Assembly (NCBI RefSeq): GCF_001458255.1
Contig: NZ_CYSB01000047.1
Coordinates: 27,679-91,678 of the forward strand
Direction: 5' to 3'
Length of the DNA: 64,000 nt
From: Thalassovita autumnalis
Lineage (GTDB): Bacteria > Pseudomonadota > Alphaproteobacteria > Rhodobacterales > Rhodobacteraceae
A program made the translations under genes and the position numbers. The notes under the pieces were generated by a model. The model saw nothing but the letters and a program-made list of their open reading frames with translations, had not been told where the DNA came from and searched no databases. This document shows, piece by piece, positions 35,316 through 43,290 of this stretch. Position 1 is the stretch's first letter; the number at the start of each line of letters is the position of its first letter.

Positions 35316-36148
35316 TGAGCCAAGACCAATCGCCGCTGATGCAGGTGCAGGATCTGCGGATTGAATATCTGACCGCCGGGGCGCCGTTTCGGGCGGTGCG
35401 CGATGTGTCCTTTGACATCAACCGCAATGAGGTGCTGGGCCTTGCCGGCGAATCCGGCTGCGGCAAATCCACCATCGCTTACGGGCTGATGCGGTTGCAC
35501 AAGCCACCGGCGCTGATCCGTCAGGGGCAGATCCTGTTTGAAGGCCGCGATGTGCTGGCCTTTGACGACGCGGCGTTGCGGGCCTGGCGCTGGTCTGAGG
35601 TTTCGATGGTGTTTCAAAGCGCGATGAATTCGCTCAACCCGGTGATGACCGTGTTGGGCCAGTTCAGTGACATGTTGAACGCCCATCAGAAAACCGCTCG
35701 GGCGCGGGTCATCATCCGCACCGCTGAGATGTTGGAGATGGTCGGCATTCCGGCAGAACGGATGCACGCCTATCCGCATCAGCTGTCCGGTGGCATGCGG
35801 CAACGGGTGGCGTTGGCCTTGGCCCTGACGCTGCGGCCCAAGCTGATCATCATGGATGAGCCGACCACCGCGCTGGACGTGGTGGTGCAGCGTGAGATCC
35901 TGCAAGAGGTGCTGCGCCTGCGCAGTGAGCTGGGGTTCTCGGTTCTGTTCATCACCCATGATCTGGCCCTTATGGCGCAAATCTCGGACCGGATCGGCAT
36001 CATGAAAGAGGGTGAGATCGTCGAGATCGGCGACACCAACCAGATCGTCAACGCGCCGCAGCATGACTACACCCGCACGCTATGGGAGGCGATGCCGGTG
36101 CTGGAGCAGGCAGAAGCGTCAGAAAGTGAGGCCGCCCATGTCCCCTAA
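35315..36148 (+). CDS. Oligosaccharide ABC transporter ATP-binding protein 1
   Basis: ATPase of 277 residues with Walker A GESGCGKST, FQSAMNSLNPVMTV, signature LSGGMRQRV, Walker [12 protein letters not shown] and H-loop ITHDLALMA. It lacks the long cysteine-containing C-terminal extension of peptide-type ATPases, fitting a sugar importer of the CUT-independent family-5 group. Its last codons overlap the next ATPase start by 11 bases. Confidence 0.88.
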   Translation: MSQDQSPLMQVQDLRIEYLTAGAPFRAVRDVSFDINRNEVLGLAGESGCGKSTIAYGLMRLHKPPALIRQGQILFEGRDVLAFDDAALRAWRWSEVSMVFQSAMNSLNPVMTVLGQFSDMLNAHQKTARARVIIRTAEMLEMVGIPAERMHAYPHQLSGGMRQRVALALALTLRPKLIIMDEPTTALDVVVQREILQEVLRLRSELGFSVLFITHDLALMAQISDRIGIMKEGEIVEIGDTNQIVNAPQHDYTRTLWEAMPVLEQAEASESEAAHVP

Positions 36149-37064
36149 GGACACCATAACCCTGCCCGATATTCTGCGGCTCGAGGATCTGACCAAGACC
36201 TTCTATGTCAAACCGGTGTTTGGCCCGGCCAAGGTGGTTGAGGCACTGCGCAATGTGAATCTGTCCCTGCGCCCTGGCAAAGCGCTGGCGCTGGTCGGCG
36301 AAAGCGGATCGGGCAAATCGACCGTTGGGCGGATGATTGTGCAACACCACATGCCGACCAGCGGTCGGGTGCTGTTTGAGGGTCAGGATATCGCCGGTTT
36401 CACCACCAAGCCGCTGCAGATGGCCTATCGTCAGGCGGTGCAGATGGTGTTTCAGGATCCGTTCTCTTCACTCAACCCGGCGCATACCATCCGCCACCAC
36501 CTGCAACGCGCCCTGCGGCTGCACCAACCGGATCATGCGGATGAGGCGGCGGTGAAACGTATTCTGGAAGAGGTGGAACTGGATGCAGGGACCGCCCCTG
36601 ACAAATATCCGCATGAGCTGTCCGGCGGGCAACGTCAGCGGGTGAACTTTGCCCGGGCTTTGGCGGTGAATGCTCGTCTGATTGTGGCGGATGAGCCGAC
36701 GTCGATGCTGGATGTGTCGATCCGCAAATCGGTGCTGGCGCTGATGCACCGGCTGAAAGAGGAACGCGGGCTTTCGATCCTCTACATCACCCATGACATC
36801 GCCACGGCGGAATATCTGGCTGAGGATACGGCGGTGATGTTTCGCGGTCAGGTGGTGGAACAGGGGCCAACTGCCACCGTGGTCGGCCAACCCCGGCATG
36901 GCTACACCCAGTTGCTGCGCGCCGCTGTGCCCGATCCCAAGGTGCCGCTGACCGGTGGCGATGGGGCTTTTGCCCGTCGCGCCCGTGAAGTGCGCGAGGC
37001 CGCCGCCGCCCCGGTGCGGGCCTATACCCAGATGGCGCCGGACCATCTGGTGGCCCATCATTGA
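36138..37064 (+). CDS. Oligosaccharide ABC transporter ATP-binding protein 2
   Basis: Second ATPase of 308 residues: Walker [25 protein letters not shown], signature LSGGQRQRV, Walker B LIVADEPTSMLD. ATG 36138 is the first start that does not run through the upstream ATPase domain. The protein forms the heterodimeric motor with the preceding ATPase. The C-terminal tail (REVREAAAAPVRAYTQMAPDHL) is unusual and of unknown meaning. Confidence 0.87.
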   Translation: MSPKDTITLPDILRLEDLTKTFYVKPVFGPAKVVEALRNVNLSLRPGKALALVGESGSGKSTVGRMIVQHHMPTSGRVLFEGQDIAGFTTKPLQMAYRQAVQMVFQDPFSSLNPAHTIRHHLQRALRLHQPDHADEAAVKRILEEVELDAGTAPDKYPHELSGGQRQRVNFARALAVNARLIVADEPTSMLDVSIRKSVLALMHRLKEERGLSILYITHDIATAEYLAEDTAVMFRGQVVEQGPTATVVGQPRHGYTQLLRAAVPDPKVPLTGGDGAFARRAREVREAAAAPVRAYTQMAPDHLVAHH

Positions 37065-37085
37065 CCCCTAAGATAGAGCCGAACC

Positions 37086-37541
37086 ATGCCCGATATGCTC
37101 GTCCCGCTGTACCGTTTGCCCGCTGTGCCAGAGATCCCCGAAGGCATCGAACTGCGCCCTGCGCGTCCTTATGAGGGGCACGCGCTCCTGGGGTTTGTGG
37201 CGGAGCATTTCAATGAAAAATGGGTCAGTGAGGTGACCGTGGCGATGGCGGCGCAGCCGGCCAAGGTGCTGGTGGCGGTTGAGGGGGGCAGATGCCTTGG
37301 CTTTGCCTGTTACGACGTGACCGCCCGGGGCTTCTTCGGCCCGACAGGGGTGGATCCGGCCGCGCGGGGCAGGGGGCTGGGCAAATTGCTGTTGCTTGGG
37401 GCGCTGCATGCGCTGAAGCAGGATGGCTTTGCCTATGGCGTCATCGGGCAGGCGGGACCGGTTGAGTTTTATCAGAACACCTGTGGTGCCACCGTCATTC
37501 CAGACAGTGAGCCGGGGTATTACGGCAACTCCTTCGCCTAA
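37086..37541 (+). CDS. GNAT-family N-acetyltransferase in the chitooligosaccharide operon
   Basis: 151-residue acetyl-CoA-dependent transferase. The acetyl-CoA pyrophosphate loop is seen in ARGRGLGKLLLLGALHAL (about residues 96-113) and the C-terminal half FAYGVIGQAGPVEFYQNTCGA is a GNAT beta4-alpha4 block. It is 21 bases after the transporter ATPase and 40 before the GH20 gene. Acetylation of an amino sugar, for example glucosamine from partly deacetylated chitin, would fit the operon but is only inference; many GNATs modify other amines. Confidence 0.75.
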   Translation: MPDMLVPLYRLPAVPEIPEGIELRPARPYEGHALLGFVAEHFNEKWVSEVTVAMAAQPAKVLVAVEGGRCLGFACYDVTARGFFGPTGVDPAARGRGLGKLLLLGALHALKQDGFAYGVIGQAGPVEFYQNTCGATVIPDSEPGYYGNSFA

Positions 37542-37581
37542 GCGGCGCGGGATCACAGACATATACAAAAGGACAGGCAAG

Positions 37582-39471
37582 ATGGCGGATTATCATCTGG
37601 ATACTTTGTGGCGGCCGGAGCAAGGCGAACATGGCGCAATGGAATTTGTGCTGACCAACCTGAGCGATGCGCCGCTGCGCGATTTCAGTCTCTATTTCGG
37701 CGCAATCACCCGTACGGAACTGCCCTCGGATGCCGTTGGGGGGCAGTTGCTGCGGCGCCAGGCCAATTATCATGAGTATCGGGCAACAGATGTTGAGCTG
37801 GCACCGGGGCAGCGATGGCATCTGACCGAACGCAGCCTGACCCGCAGGGCGTTGCATTCCAACGAAGGGCCAAAATCTGCCGGTCTGTTGTTGGCGGAGG
37901 AACGCGCCGCGGTCTTTGCCGCGGATCTGCAGGCTGCGCAACCCTTGGCGGCGGATCCCGTTGCGGACCGTCACGCCGGTGTGCTGCCGCAGCCGCAGCA
38001 GATAGAGGTGACGCAATACTGGTCCACTCCGCCGGCTCATCTGCTGGTGACCGGTGATCTGGCCCTGCAGCGTGAAGCGGCGAAGGTGACCGCGCTGACC
38101 CGCCGGCTGCATCCGCTGACACCCAACCCCTTTGTGCTGGCCGCGCCGGAGGGAACAGTAACTGTTTCGGCGCAACGGGCGGATCTGCCGCTGGATGGCC
38201 ACCGGTTGGAATTTGCCGAAACCGGGGTGCAGATCAGCCATGGCGCGGGGGCGGGGCTGTTTTACGCGCTGGTCACCTTGGCGCAGTTGCATTGCCACGC
38301 GCATCAGTCCGGTGGGACCTCTGGCGCGACCTATGGTTTCCCGCTGCAGGGGGTGATTGAGGATGCCCCCCGCCACGGATGGCGCGGTGCGCATCTGGAT
38401 GTCAGTCGCCAGTTTTACAAGCTGGGCAAGGTGCTGCGCTACGTTGATCTGATGGCCTGGCACAAGATGAACCGGTTCCACTGGCATCTGACCGATGATG
38501 AGGGCTGGCGGCTGGAAATCAAAGCCTACCCGCAGTTGACTGAGGTGGCAGCGGCCACCGGGCATGACCTGCCGGTGCTGCCGCAGCTGGGCGCCTCAGA
38601 AGAAGGGCAGGCAGGTTATTATACTCAGGATCAGGTGCGCGGCGTGATCGCCCATGCCGGGGCGTTGGGTATTGAGGTGATGCCGGAAATCGACCTGCCC
38701 GGTCATTGCGCCTGTGTGATTGGCGCCCTGCCTGAATTGGTGGATAGTGAAGAAACGCCAGCCAGCTACCATTCGATCCAGGGCTTTGCCAACAACGCGC
38801 TGAACCCGGCGATGGAATCCTCTTACGTGCTGGCGGAGCGGATCCTGAGTGAGGTCTGCGACCTGTTTCCTTTTGAGGCGGTGCATGTCGGTGGCGATGA
38901 GGTGGCTGATGACGCCTGGATGAAATCACCCAAGGCGCAGGCGATGATGAAGGAAACCGGCCTGAAGGGCACCTTTGAGCTGCAGGCGCATTTCCTGCGC
39001 CACCTGCAACAGTTCCTTGCGGCGCGTGGCAAGAAGATCGCGGGCTGGGAAGAGATGGCGCATGGCGGCGGTGTCGACCGGGAAAACTGCCTGCTGTTTG
39101 CCTGGACCACGGTGGAAAAAACCGCCGAACTGGCCGAGGCGGGGTATGATGTGATCTCCACCCCCGGTCAGGCCTATTACTTGGACATGGCGCAGTCGGA
39201 CGCATGGTATGAACCGGGTGCCAGCTGGGCCGGGTTTACACCGGTCAGTAAGACCTATGCGTTTGAGGCCCTGAATGACTCCGCCGCCTTGGCCGAGCAT
39301 CTGAAAGGTGTGCAGGCCTGTGTCTGGTCCGAACATCTGACCACGATGGAGCGGGTGAACCATCAGGTCTTTCCCCGGCTGAGCGCCATTGCGGAGGCCG
39401 GCTGGACCGCAGCGGCGCAGAAGGATTTTACCCGGTTTGAGGCGCTATCGGGTCTGATGCCGCGCCTGTAA
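37582..39471 (+). CDS. Beta-N-acetylhexosaminidase (GH20), cytoplasmic
   Basis: 629-residue glycoside hydrolase that removes terminal GlcNAc from chitobiose and longer oligomers. Architecture: N-terminal carbohydrate-binding-like domain (1-150), GH20b domain (about 150-255) and TIM barrel (about 260-620, from HGWRGAHLDVSRQFY). The substrate-assisted catalytic pair is D439-E440 in HVGGDEV; FHWHLTDDEGWR is also conserved. There is no signal peptide, so hydrolysis occurs after uptake by the adjacent importer. ATG 37582 follows AAAAGGA; the longer frame from 37423 overlaps the GNAT gene and was rejected. Confidence 0.93.
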   Translation: MADYHLDTLWRPEQGEHGAMEFVLTNLSDAPLRDFSLYFGAITRTELPSDAVGGQLLRRQANYHEYRATDVELAPGQRWHLTERSLTRRALHSNEGPKSAGLLLAEERAAVFAADLQAAQPLAADPVADRHAGVLPQPQQIEVTQYWSTPPAHLLVTGDLALQREAAKVTALTRRLHPLTPNPFVLAAPEGTVTVSAQRADLPLDGHRLEFAETGVQISHGAGAGLFYALVTLAQLHCHAHQSGGTSGATYGFPLQGVIEDAPRHGWRGAHLDVSRQFYKLGKVLRYVDLMAWHKMNRFHWHLTDDEGWRLEIKAYPQLTEVAAATGHDLPVLPQLGASEEGQAGYYTQDQVRGVIAHAGALGIEVMPEIDLPGHCACVIGALPELVDSEETPASYHSIQGFANNALNPAMESSYVLAERILSEVCDLFPFEAVHVGGDEVADDAWMKSPKAQAMMKETGLKGTFELQAHFLRHLQQFLAARGKKIAGWEEMAHGGGVDRENCLLFAWTTVEKTAELAEAGYDVISTPGQAYYLDMAQSDAWYEPGASWAGFTPVSKTYAFEALNDSAALAEHLKGVQACVWSEHLTTMERVNHQVFPRLSAIAEAGWTAAAQKDFTRFEALSGLMPRL

Positions 39472-39493
39472 GCAGGGATACGTGAGGTGAATT

Positions 39494-39522
39494 CGGTGCC
39501 CCCGCTCTGGCAGGGGGCACCG
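39494..39522. terminator. Hairpin between convergent GH20 and GFA-family genes
   Basis: CGGTGCCCCC (39494-39503) pairs perfectly with GGGGGCACCG (39513-39522) over a 9-base loop; an outer GTGAGG/CCTCAC pair extends it. It lacks a T run but is in the only gap between two convergent genes, so it probably serves both. Confidence 0.65.
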
Positions 39523-39532
39523 CAAACACGCC

Positions 39533-39985
39533 TCACTGGGCGGCGTAGTCATCCATTAAGGTTTGTAGCGCCTCCAGCGAGTCCGGAAACCGGGGGAAGC
39601 TGTGCGGCAGGTCCATCGTGACCCAAGGCACCTTCTCCTCGGTCATGACCTCCACAAAGGGGGTTAGGGCACTTGCCGCCTCTAGGACCGAGCTGCGCAT
39701 GTTGATCCTGCCGCTGCCCTGCCCGACCTCGGAGTAGATGAAATTCAGGCAATTTGGGCAGAAATAGTGCCTGCGCGTGGCGGATTTTAACCCACCGGTG
39801 ATGACCTCCCCTGTGACAGTTACGCTGTCCTTTGGGAACATCGTGGTCAGGGAATAATCGCTTGCGGTCAGCTTCTGGCAGTCACGGCAGTGGCAGGCCA
39901 TGGTCAGCAAAGGCGCGGCGGTGACGTGGATCTGCACCGCACCACAGAGACAGGATCCATCAAACGGTGGTGTGGGGCGGGCCAT
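39533..39985 (-). CDS. GFA/CENP-V-type zinc protein
   Basis: 150-residue protein of the glutathione-dependent formaldehyde-activating (GFA) family. The zinc-binding cysteines are in the usual order: GSCLCGAV, ACHCRDCQK and FCPNCLNF. ATG 39985 was chosen as it has AGAGGGG upstream and starts just before the first cysteine motif; the frame also reaches 40015. It is 14 bases after the PEP mutase-family gene and completes a three-gene minus-strand operon led by ada. True formaldehyde activity is uncertain for this family. Confidence 0.82.
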   Translation of the reverse strand: MARPTPPFDGSCLCGAVQIHVTAAPLLTMACHCRDCQKLTASDYSLTTMFPKDSVTVTGEVITGGLKSATRRHYFCPNCLNFIYSEVGQGSGRINMRSSVLEAASALTPFVEVMTEEKVPWVTMDLPHSFPRFPDSLEALQTLMDDYAAQ

Positions 39986-39998
39986 CACATCCCCTCTT

Positions 39999-40757
39999 TC
40001 ACTTGATCCCATCATAGGCCGCTTGCAGATCTTTCATCGCTTTACGATACGCCCCGGGCCCGTAGCTGATCCGGGCGGCGCCAAGTTGGGCCAGTTCCGC
40101 GACCTGTTTCAGGGGCGGCATCATCATCACGTTGACCGGCAGGGTGACGGCCGCGGTGATCTGGGCGATCAGATCCTTGTCCGTCAGGCCGGGAATGAAG
40201 AAACCGTCTGCGCCCGCCTCGGCATAGGCGGCGGCACGGTCCAGCGCTTCGTTCAGATGGTCCTTATGGGTGGCGGGATCAGAGCCGAGGAACAGATCGG
40301 TGCGGGCGTTTACAAAGAACGGCATATCCTCGTCAGTGGCCGCCGATTTGATCGCGGCAATCCGGGCGACCTGATCCGCCACAGCATGCAGGCCTGTGCC
40401 CTGCACGATCCGATCCTCAAAGTTGATGCCAATCGCGCCGGTTTGGATCAGCCGTCGGGCATTCTCGCCTAGGGCACCCGGATCAATGGCGTAGCCGCCT
40501 TCAAAATCGACCGAAACCGGTACCTCAACCGTGGCGCAGATGCGGGTCACGATCTGCAACAGAAACTCCAGCGGGATCTCCTGCGCGTCGCCGTAGCCCT
40601 GTGCCGCGGCCACCGACCAGCTGCCGGTGGCAAGGGCCGGTGCGCCCTGTGCGGCAACGGCTTTGGCGCTGCCCGCATCCCAGATGTTATAAAGCACAAG
40701 GGGATCGCCCTTCTGGTGCAATGCGGCAAAATTGCGGGCCTTTTCAGCCTGTGACAT
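39999..40757 (-). CDS. Isocitrate lyase/PEP mutase superfamily enzyme
   Basis: 252-residue TIM-barrel lyase or mutase. Superfamily marks: SVDFEGGYA (magnesium-binding D-x-x-x-GY loop), NFEDRIVQG and FVNARTDLF. The KKCGH active-site loop of true isocitrate lyase is missing, so substrate could be a phosphonate, an oxaloacetate-like acid or a 2-methylisocitrate analogue; not resolved from sequence. ATG 40757 has AGGAGATC... reversed context AAGGATCTCCTC in front and overlaps the end of ada by 14 bases. Confidence 0.78.
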   Translation of the reverse strand: MSQAEKARNFAALHQKGDPLVLYNIWDAGSAKAVAAQGAPALATGSWSVAAAQGYGDAQEIPLEFLLQIVTRICATVEVPVSVDFEGGYAIDPGALGENARRLIQTGAIGINFEDRIVQGTGLHAVADQVARIAAIKSAATDEDMPFFVNARTDLFLGSDPATHKDHLNEALDRAAAYAEAGADGFFIPGLTDKDLIAQITAAVTLPVNVMMMPPLKQVAELAQLGAARISYGPGAYRKAMKDLQAAYDGIK

Positions 40758-41817
40758 GAGGAGATCCTTTCGTGGGATGCGGCAGATATTGCCGTTCGAT
40801 TTCCAATAATTTCTGTTTGCGCCATAAGCCGCCGCCATATCCGGTCAGGGATCCATCAGTGCCGATGACCCGGTGGCAGGGCACCACCAGTGCGATCTGA
40901 TTGGCACCATTGGCGCGCGCCACTGCACGGGTGGCGGAGGGGCGACCGATCTGTTGCGCCAGTTGCGCGTAGCTGCGGGTCTGGCCCGCCGGGATCTCTT
41001 GCAGGGCATCCCAGACCGCGGCGCTGAAGTCACTGCCATGATAGGCCAGCGGTGTCTGGAACCGGGCGCATCTGCCGTCAAAGAAGGCGGTCAGCTCCTC
41101 TTTGATTTGTTCGCCCGGATCGGTGCGGCCAAGGCCTAAGCGCCCCTTGGCGAAGCGGTCCAGCCGCGCCAGTTCCTTTTGTAGGGCCTTGCGCTGAAAA
41201 AACTCCAGCAGATGCAGTTTGGATTTGCAGCTGACCGCGATCATGTCACCTAGCGGTGTCGGCACCCAATCGGCGTAAAGCAGCGGATCGATGGCAAGCG
41301 TGCCGGGGGCCTTGCCGATCAGCTTCAGGAAGGCGCTGCCGGAGTCAAATCCGGCCTCAAGTTGGCTGGTGATCACCGCACCGCCCTGCGATAGAGTTTC
41401 AAACCCGTCGCGCAGCCGCCGTTGCCGCGCCATTTCCAAGAAGGTCATGCCAAACTGACGTTTGAAACTGCGCCGGACGGTCGACAGATCAAAACCCATG
41501 CGGGTGATATCGCCTTCGCGCCAGCGGTAAGCGGGCCGTTCGTCCAGTGCCGCCAGCAGCGTGGCGATCATCGGATCGGCCAGCGCCATGGGTTCCAGCG
41601 GATGGCAGCGTTTGCAGGGGCGAAAACCGGCCTCAATGCAATCGCAGACACTGGCGTAGAAGGTGCAGTTTTCCCGTTTGGGTTTACGCGCCGGGCAGGT
41701 CAGGCGGCAGAACACACCGGTGGAGGACACGCCAACATAGGCCTGGCCATCATAGCTGGCATCGCGGTCCAGTAGCGCCTGGTAAAGGGTGTTGGGGTCG
41801 GGCAGATGAAACAACAT
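40744..41817 (-). CDS. ada: Ada: bifunctional regulator/O6-methylguanine-DNA methyltransferase
   Basis: 357 residues with the full three-part Ada plan. N-terminal zinc domain with C37, C41, C68 and C71 (GVFCRLTCPARKP, FRPCKRCHP), which takes methyl groups from phosphotriesters; an AraC-type helix-turn-helix (about 80-165, FDLSTVRRSFKRQFGMTFLEMARQRR); and the C-terminal methyltransferase with acceptor C314 in VVPCHRVIG. Methylated Ada activates its own operon, so the two downstream genes are likely part of the alkylation response. The promoter lies in 41818-41947. Confidence 0.93.
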   Translation of the reverse strand: MLFHLPDPNTLYQALLDRDASYDGQAYVGVSSTGVFCRLTCPARKPKRENCTFYASVCDCIEAGFRPCKRCHPLEPMALADPMIATLLAALDERPAYRWREGDITRMGFDLSTVRRSFKRQFGMTFLEMARQRRLRDGFETLSQGGAVITSQLEAGFDSGSAFLKLIGKAPGTLAIDPLLYADWVPTPLGDMIAVSCKSKLHLLEFFQRKALQKELARLDRFAKGRLGLGRTDPGEQIKEELTAFFDGRCARFQTPLAYHGSDFSAAVWDALQEIPAGQTRSYAQLAQQIGRPSATRAVARANGANQIALVVPCHRVIGTDGSLTGYGGGLWRKQKLLEIERQYLPHPTKGSPHVTG

Positions 41818-41904
41818 GCGCCAAGGGATAACACAGCAATTTGGCGCTGCCGCCGATAATCGGGCGTCTATTCAGAATTGTTATCTGGGGCGGCTGGCAG
41901 GTCA

Positions 41905-41928
41905 AAAGCGGCCTGGATAGGCCGCTTT
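41905..41928 (-). terminator. Terminator of the TRAP/M81 operon
   Basis: AAAGCGGCC (41905-41913) and GGCCGCTTT (41920-41928) form a perfect 9-base stem with a 6-base loop, and the minus strand continues with TTT. It is 20 bases past the ridA stop. Confidence 0.75.
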
Positions 41929-41947
41929 ATATTGTGTGAGAGGCCGT

Positions 41948-42340
41948 TTATTTGGCCAGCGGCTTGTACGCGATGACGTCTACCTCAACCTTGGCATCCA
42001 CCATCAGTTCCGAACGCACGGTGGACCGCGCCGGGCCGCCGTTGGGAAAGAACTCGGCGTAGATCTTGTTGAAGGTCCAGAAGTCGCGGGTGTCATCCAG
42101 CCAGCAGTTGGCCTTCACCACATCGTCAAAAGTGCAGCCGGCCATTTCCAGCACTTTGCGTACGTTTTCCATGGTGCGGCGGGTCTGCGCCTCGATGCCG
42201 CCGGGCACCACTTCGCCATTGTCGCCCATGGCGATCTGGCCGGATACGTAAACAAAGTCACCCGCGCGCACAGCAGGGGAGAAGGGCAGCGCCTGACCGC
42301 CTGCGCCAGTGCGGTCGTTACCGATACGTTCGATTGCCAT
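41948..42340 (-). CDS. ridA: RidA-family enamine/imine deaminase
   Basis: 130-residue YjgF/YER057c/UK114-family protein. Typical blocks: PFSPAVRAGDFVYVSGQIA, QTRRTMENVRKVLEMAGCTFDDVVKANCWL and the end block ARSTVRSEL with the arginine that binds the carboxylate of imine substrates, then VEVDVIAY. RidA proteins hydrolyse reactive enamines or imines made by PLP-dependent dehydratases, and a D-serine dehydratase-like PLP enzyme is encoded two genes upstream, so a matched role is plausible. Last gene of the operon, 47 bases after the kinase gene. Confidence 0.88.
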   Translation of the reverse strand: MAIERIGNDRTGAGGQALPFSPAVRAGDFVYVSGQIAMGDNGEVVPGGIEAQTRRTMENVRKVLEMAGCTFDDVVKANCWLDDTRDFWTFNKIYAEFFPNGGPARSTVRSELMVDAKVEVDVIAYKPLAK

Positions 42341-42387
42341 GAGTGTAGCCTCCTAGTCGTGATGTTCTTGAGTGTGTTGGGGGAGGG

Positions 42388-43290
42388 TCAGGCGGCTGCC
42401 AGAACCTCAGAAAGGGTGGGGATTGGCGCCACAGCACCATATCCCGTGGTCGAAAGTGCCGCCGCGCGGTTGGCCCGATCTGCGGCCACAACAGGCTCTA
42501 ACCCAGCCAAAAGCGCCGCAAGAAACGCGCCGTTGAAACAGTCGCCTGCACCGGTGGCGTCTTTGGCGGTGACTTGGAGGCCTGGCAGCGTGACCTGCTG
42601 TTCCGCAGTCGAAATCAGCACGCCCTCCGCGCCCAGGGTCAGCGCCACGACGGAGGCGCCGAGGTCATGGTAGAACCGCGCAATCTCTTCCGGCATCTGC
42701 AATCCGGTCAGCTGGCGGGCATCGTCCAGACCGGGCAGGGCAATATCACAGTGGCGCATCACCTCATGGGTCACGGCGTGTGCGGTTTCCAACGGCCAGA
42801 GTGCGGTGCGCAGGTTGGGGTCAAAGGCAAACAGCCCTTCGCCTGCGTGGATCTGTTTGGCTGCTTCCACCACCGCGCCGCGCATGCTGTCGCTGACCGC
42901 AAGGCTGATGCCCGAGGCATAGAAAATCGCCGCCTCCGGCAGCCCCACGGGCAGATCGCCCAGGCCAAGACGCGACGCAGCCGAGCCTTTGCGGCGGTAG
43001 GTGAAGTGATGGCCACGCGTATCATGGGTGACAAAATAGACGCCGGTTTCTTCGCCTTTTGCGCGGATAACGCCGCGCAGGTCTACGCCTTCGCACCGCC
43101 ACATCTCAATCAGACTGGCGCCAAAAGGATCATCGCCCAACCGGGTGATCATCCCCGTCTGCGCCCCCTGACGGGCGGCGGCCACCGCAACGTTGGACAC
43201 ATCGCCGCCAAAGCCGATTTTGAACAGGCCGTCCGGTTGCTGGTTAAACTCGACCAGCGGTTCGCCGAGGCAATAGATCTGCGGGCTCAT
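42388..43290 (-). CDS. PfkB-family carbohydrate kinase (KDG kinase-like)
   Basis: 300-residue ribokinase-fold kinase. N-terminal LGEPLVEFNQQ and GGDVSNVAVAAARQG, C-terminal ATP/catalytic motif DATGAGDCFNGAF with the catalytic aspartate. The sequence style (GEPLVEF, ARQG...GLGDDPFG, VYFVTHD) resembles 2-keto-3-deoxygluconate kinases. It overlaps the PLP enzyme gene by four bases. If the PLP enzyme deaminates a 2-amino sugar acid to a 2-keto-3-deoxy acid, this kinase would phosphorylate the product; that link is inference. Confidence 0.83.
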   Translation of the reverse strand: MSPQIYCLGEPLVEFNQQPDGLFKIGFGGDVSNVAVAAARQGAQTGMITRLGDDPFGASLIEMWRCEGVDLRGVIRAKGEETGVYFVTHDTRGHHFTYRRKGSAASRLGLGDLPVGLPEAAIFYASGISLAVSDSMRGAVVEAAKQIHAGEGLFAFDPNLRTALWPLETAHAVTHEVMRHCDIALPGLDDARQLTGLQMPEEIARFYHDLGASVVALTLGAEGVLISTAEQQVTLPGLQVTAKDATGAGDCFNGAFLAALLAGLEPVVAADRANRAAALSTTGYGAVAPIPTLSEVLAAA

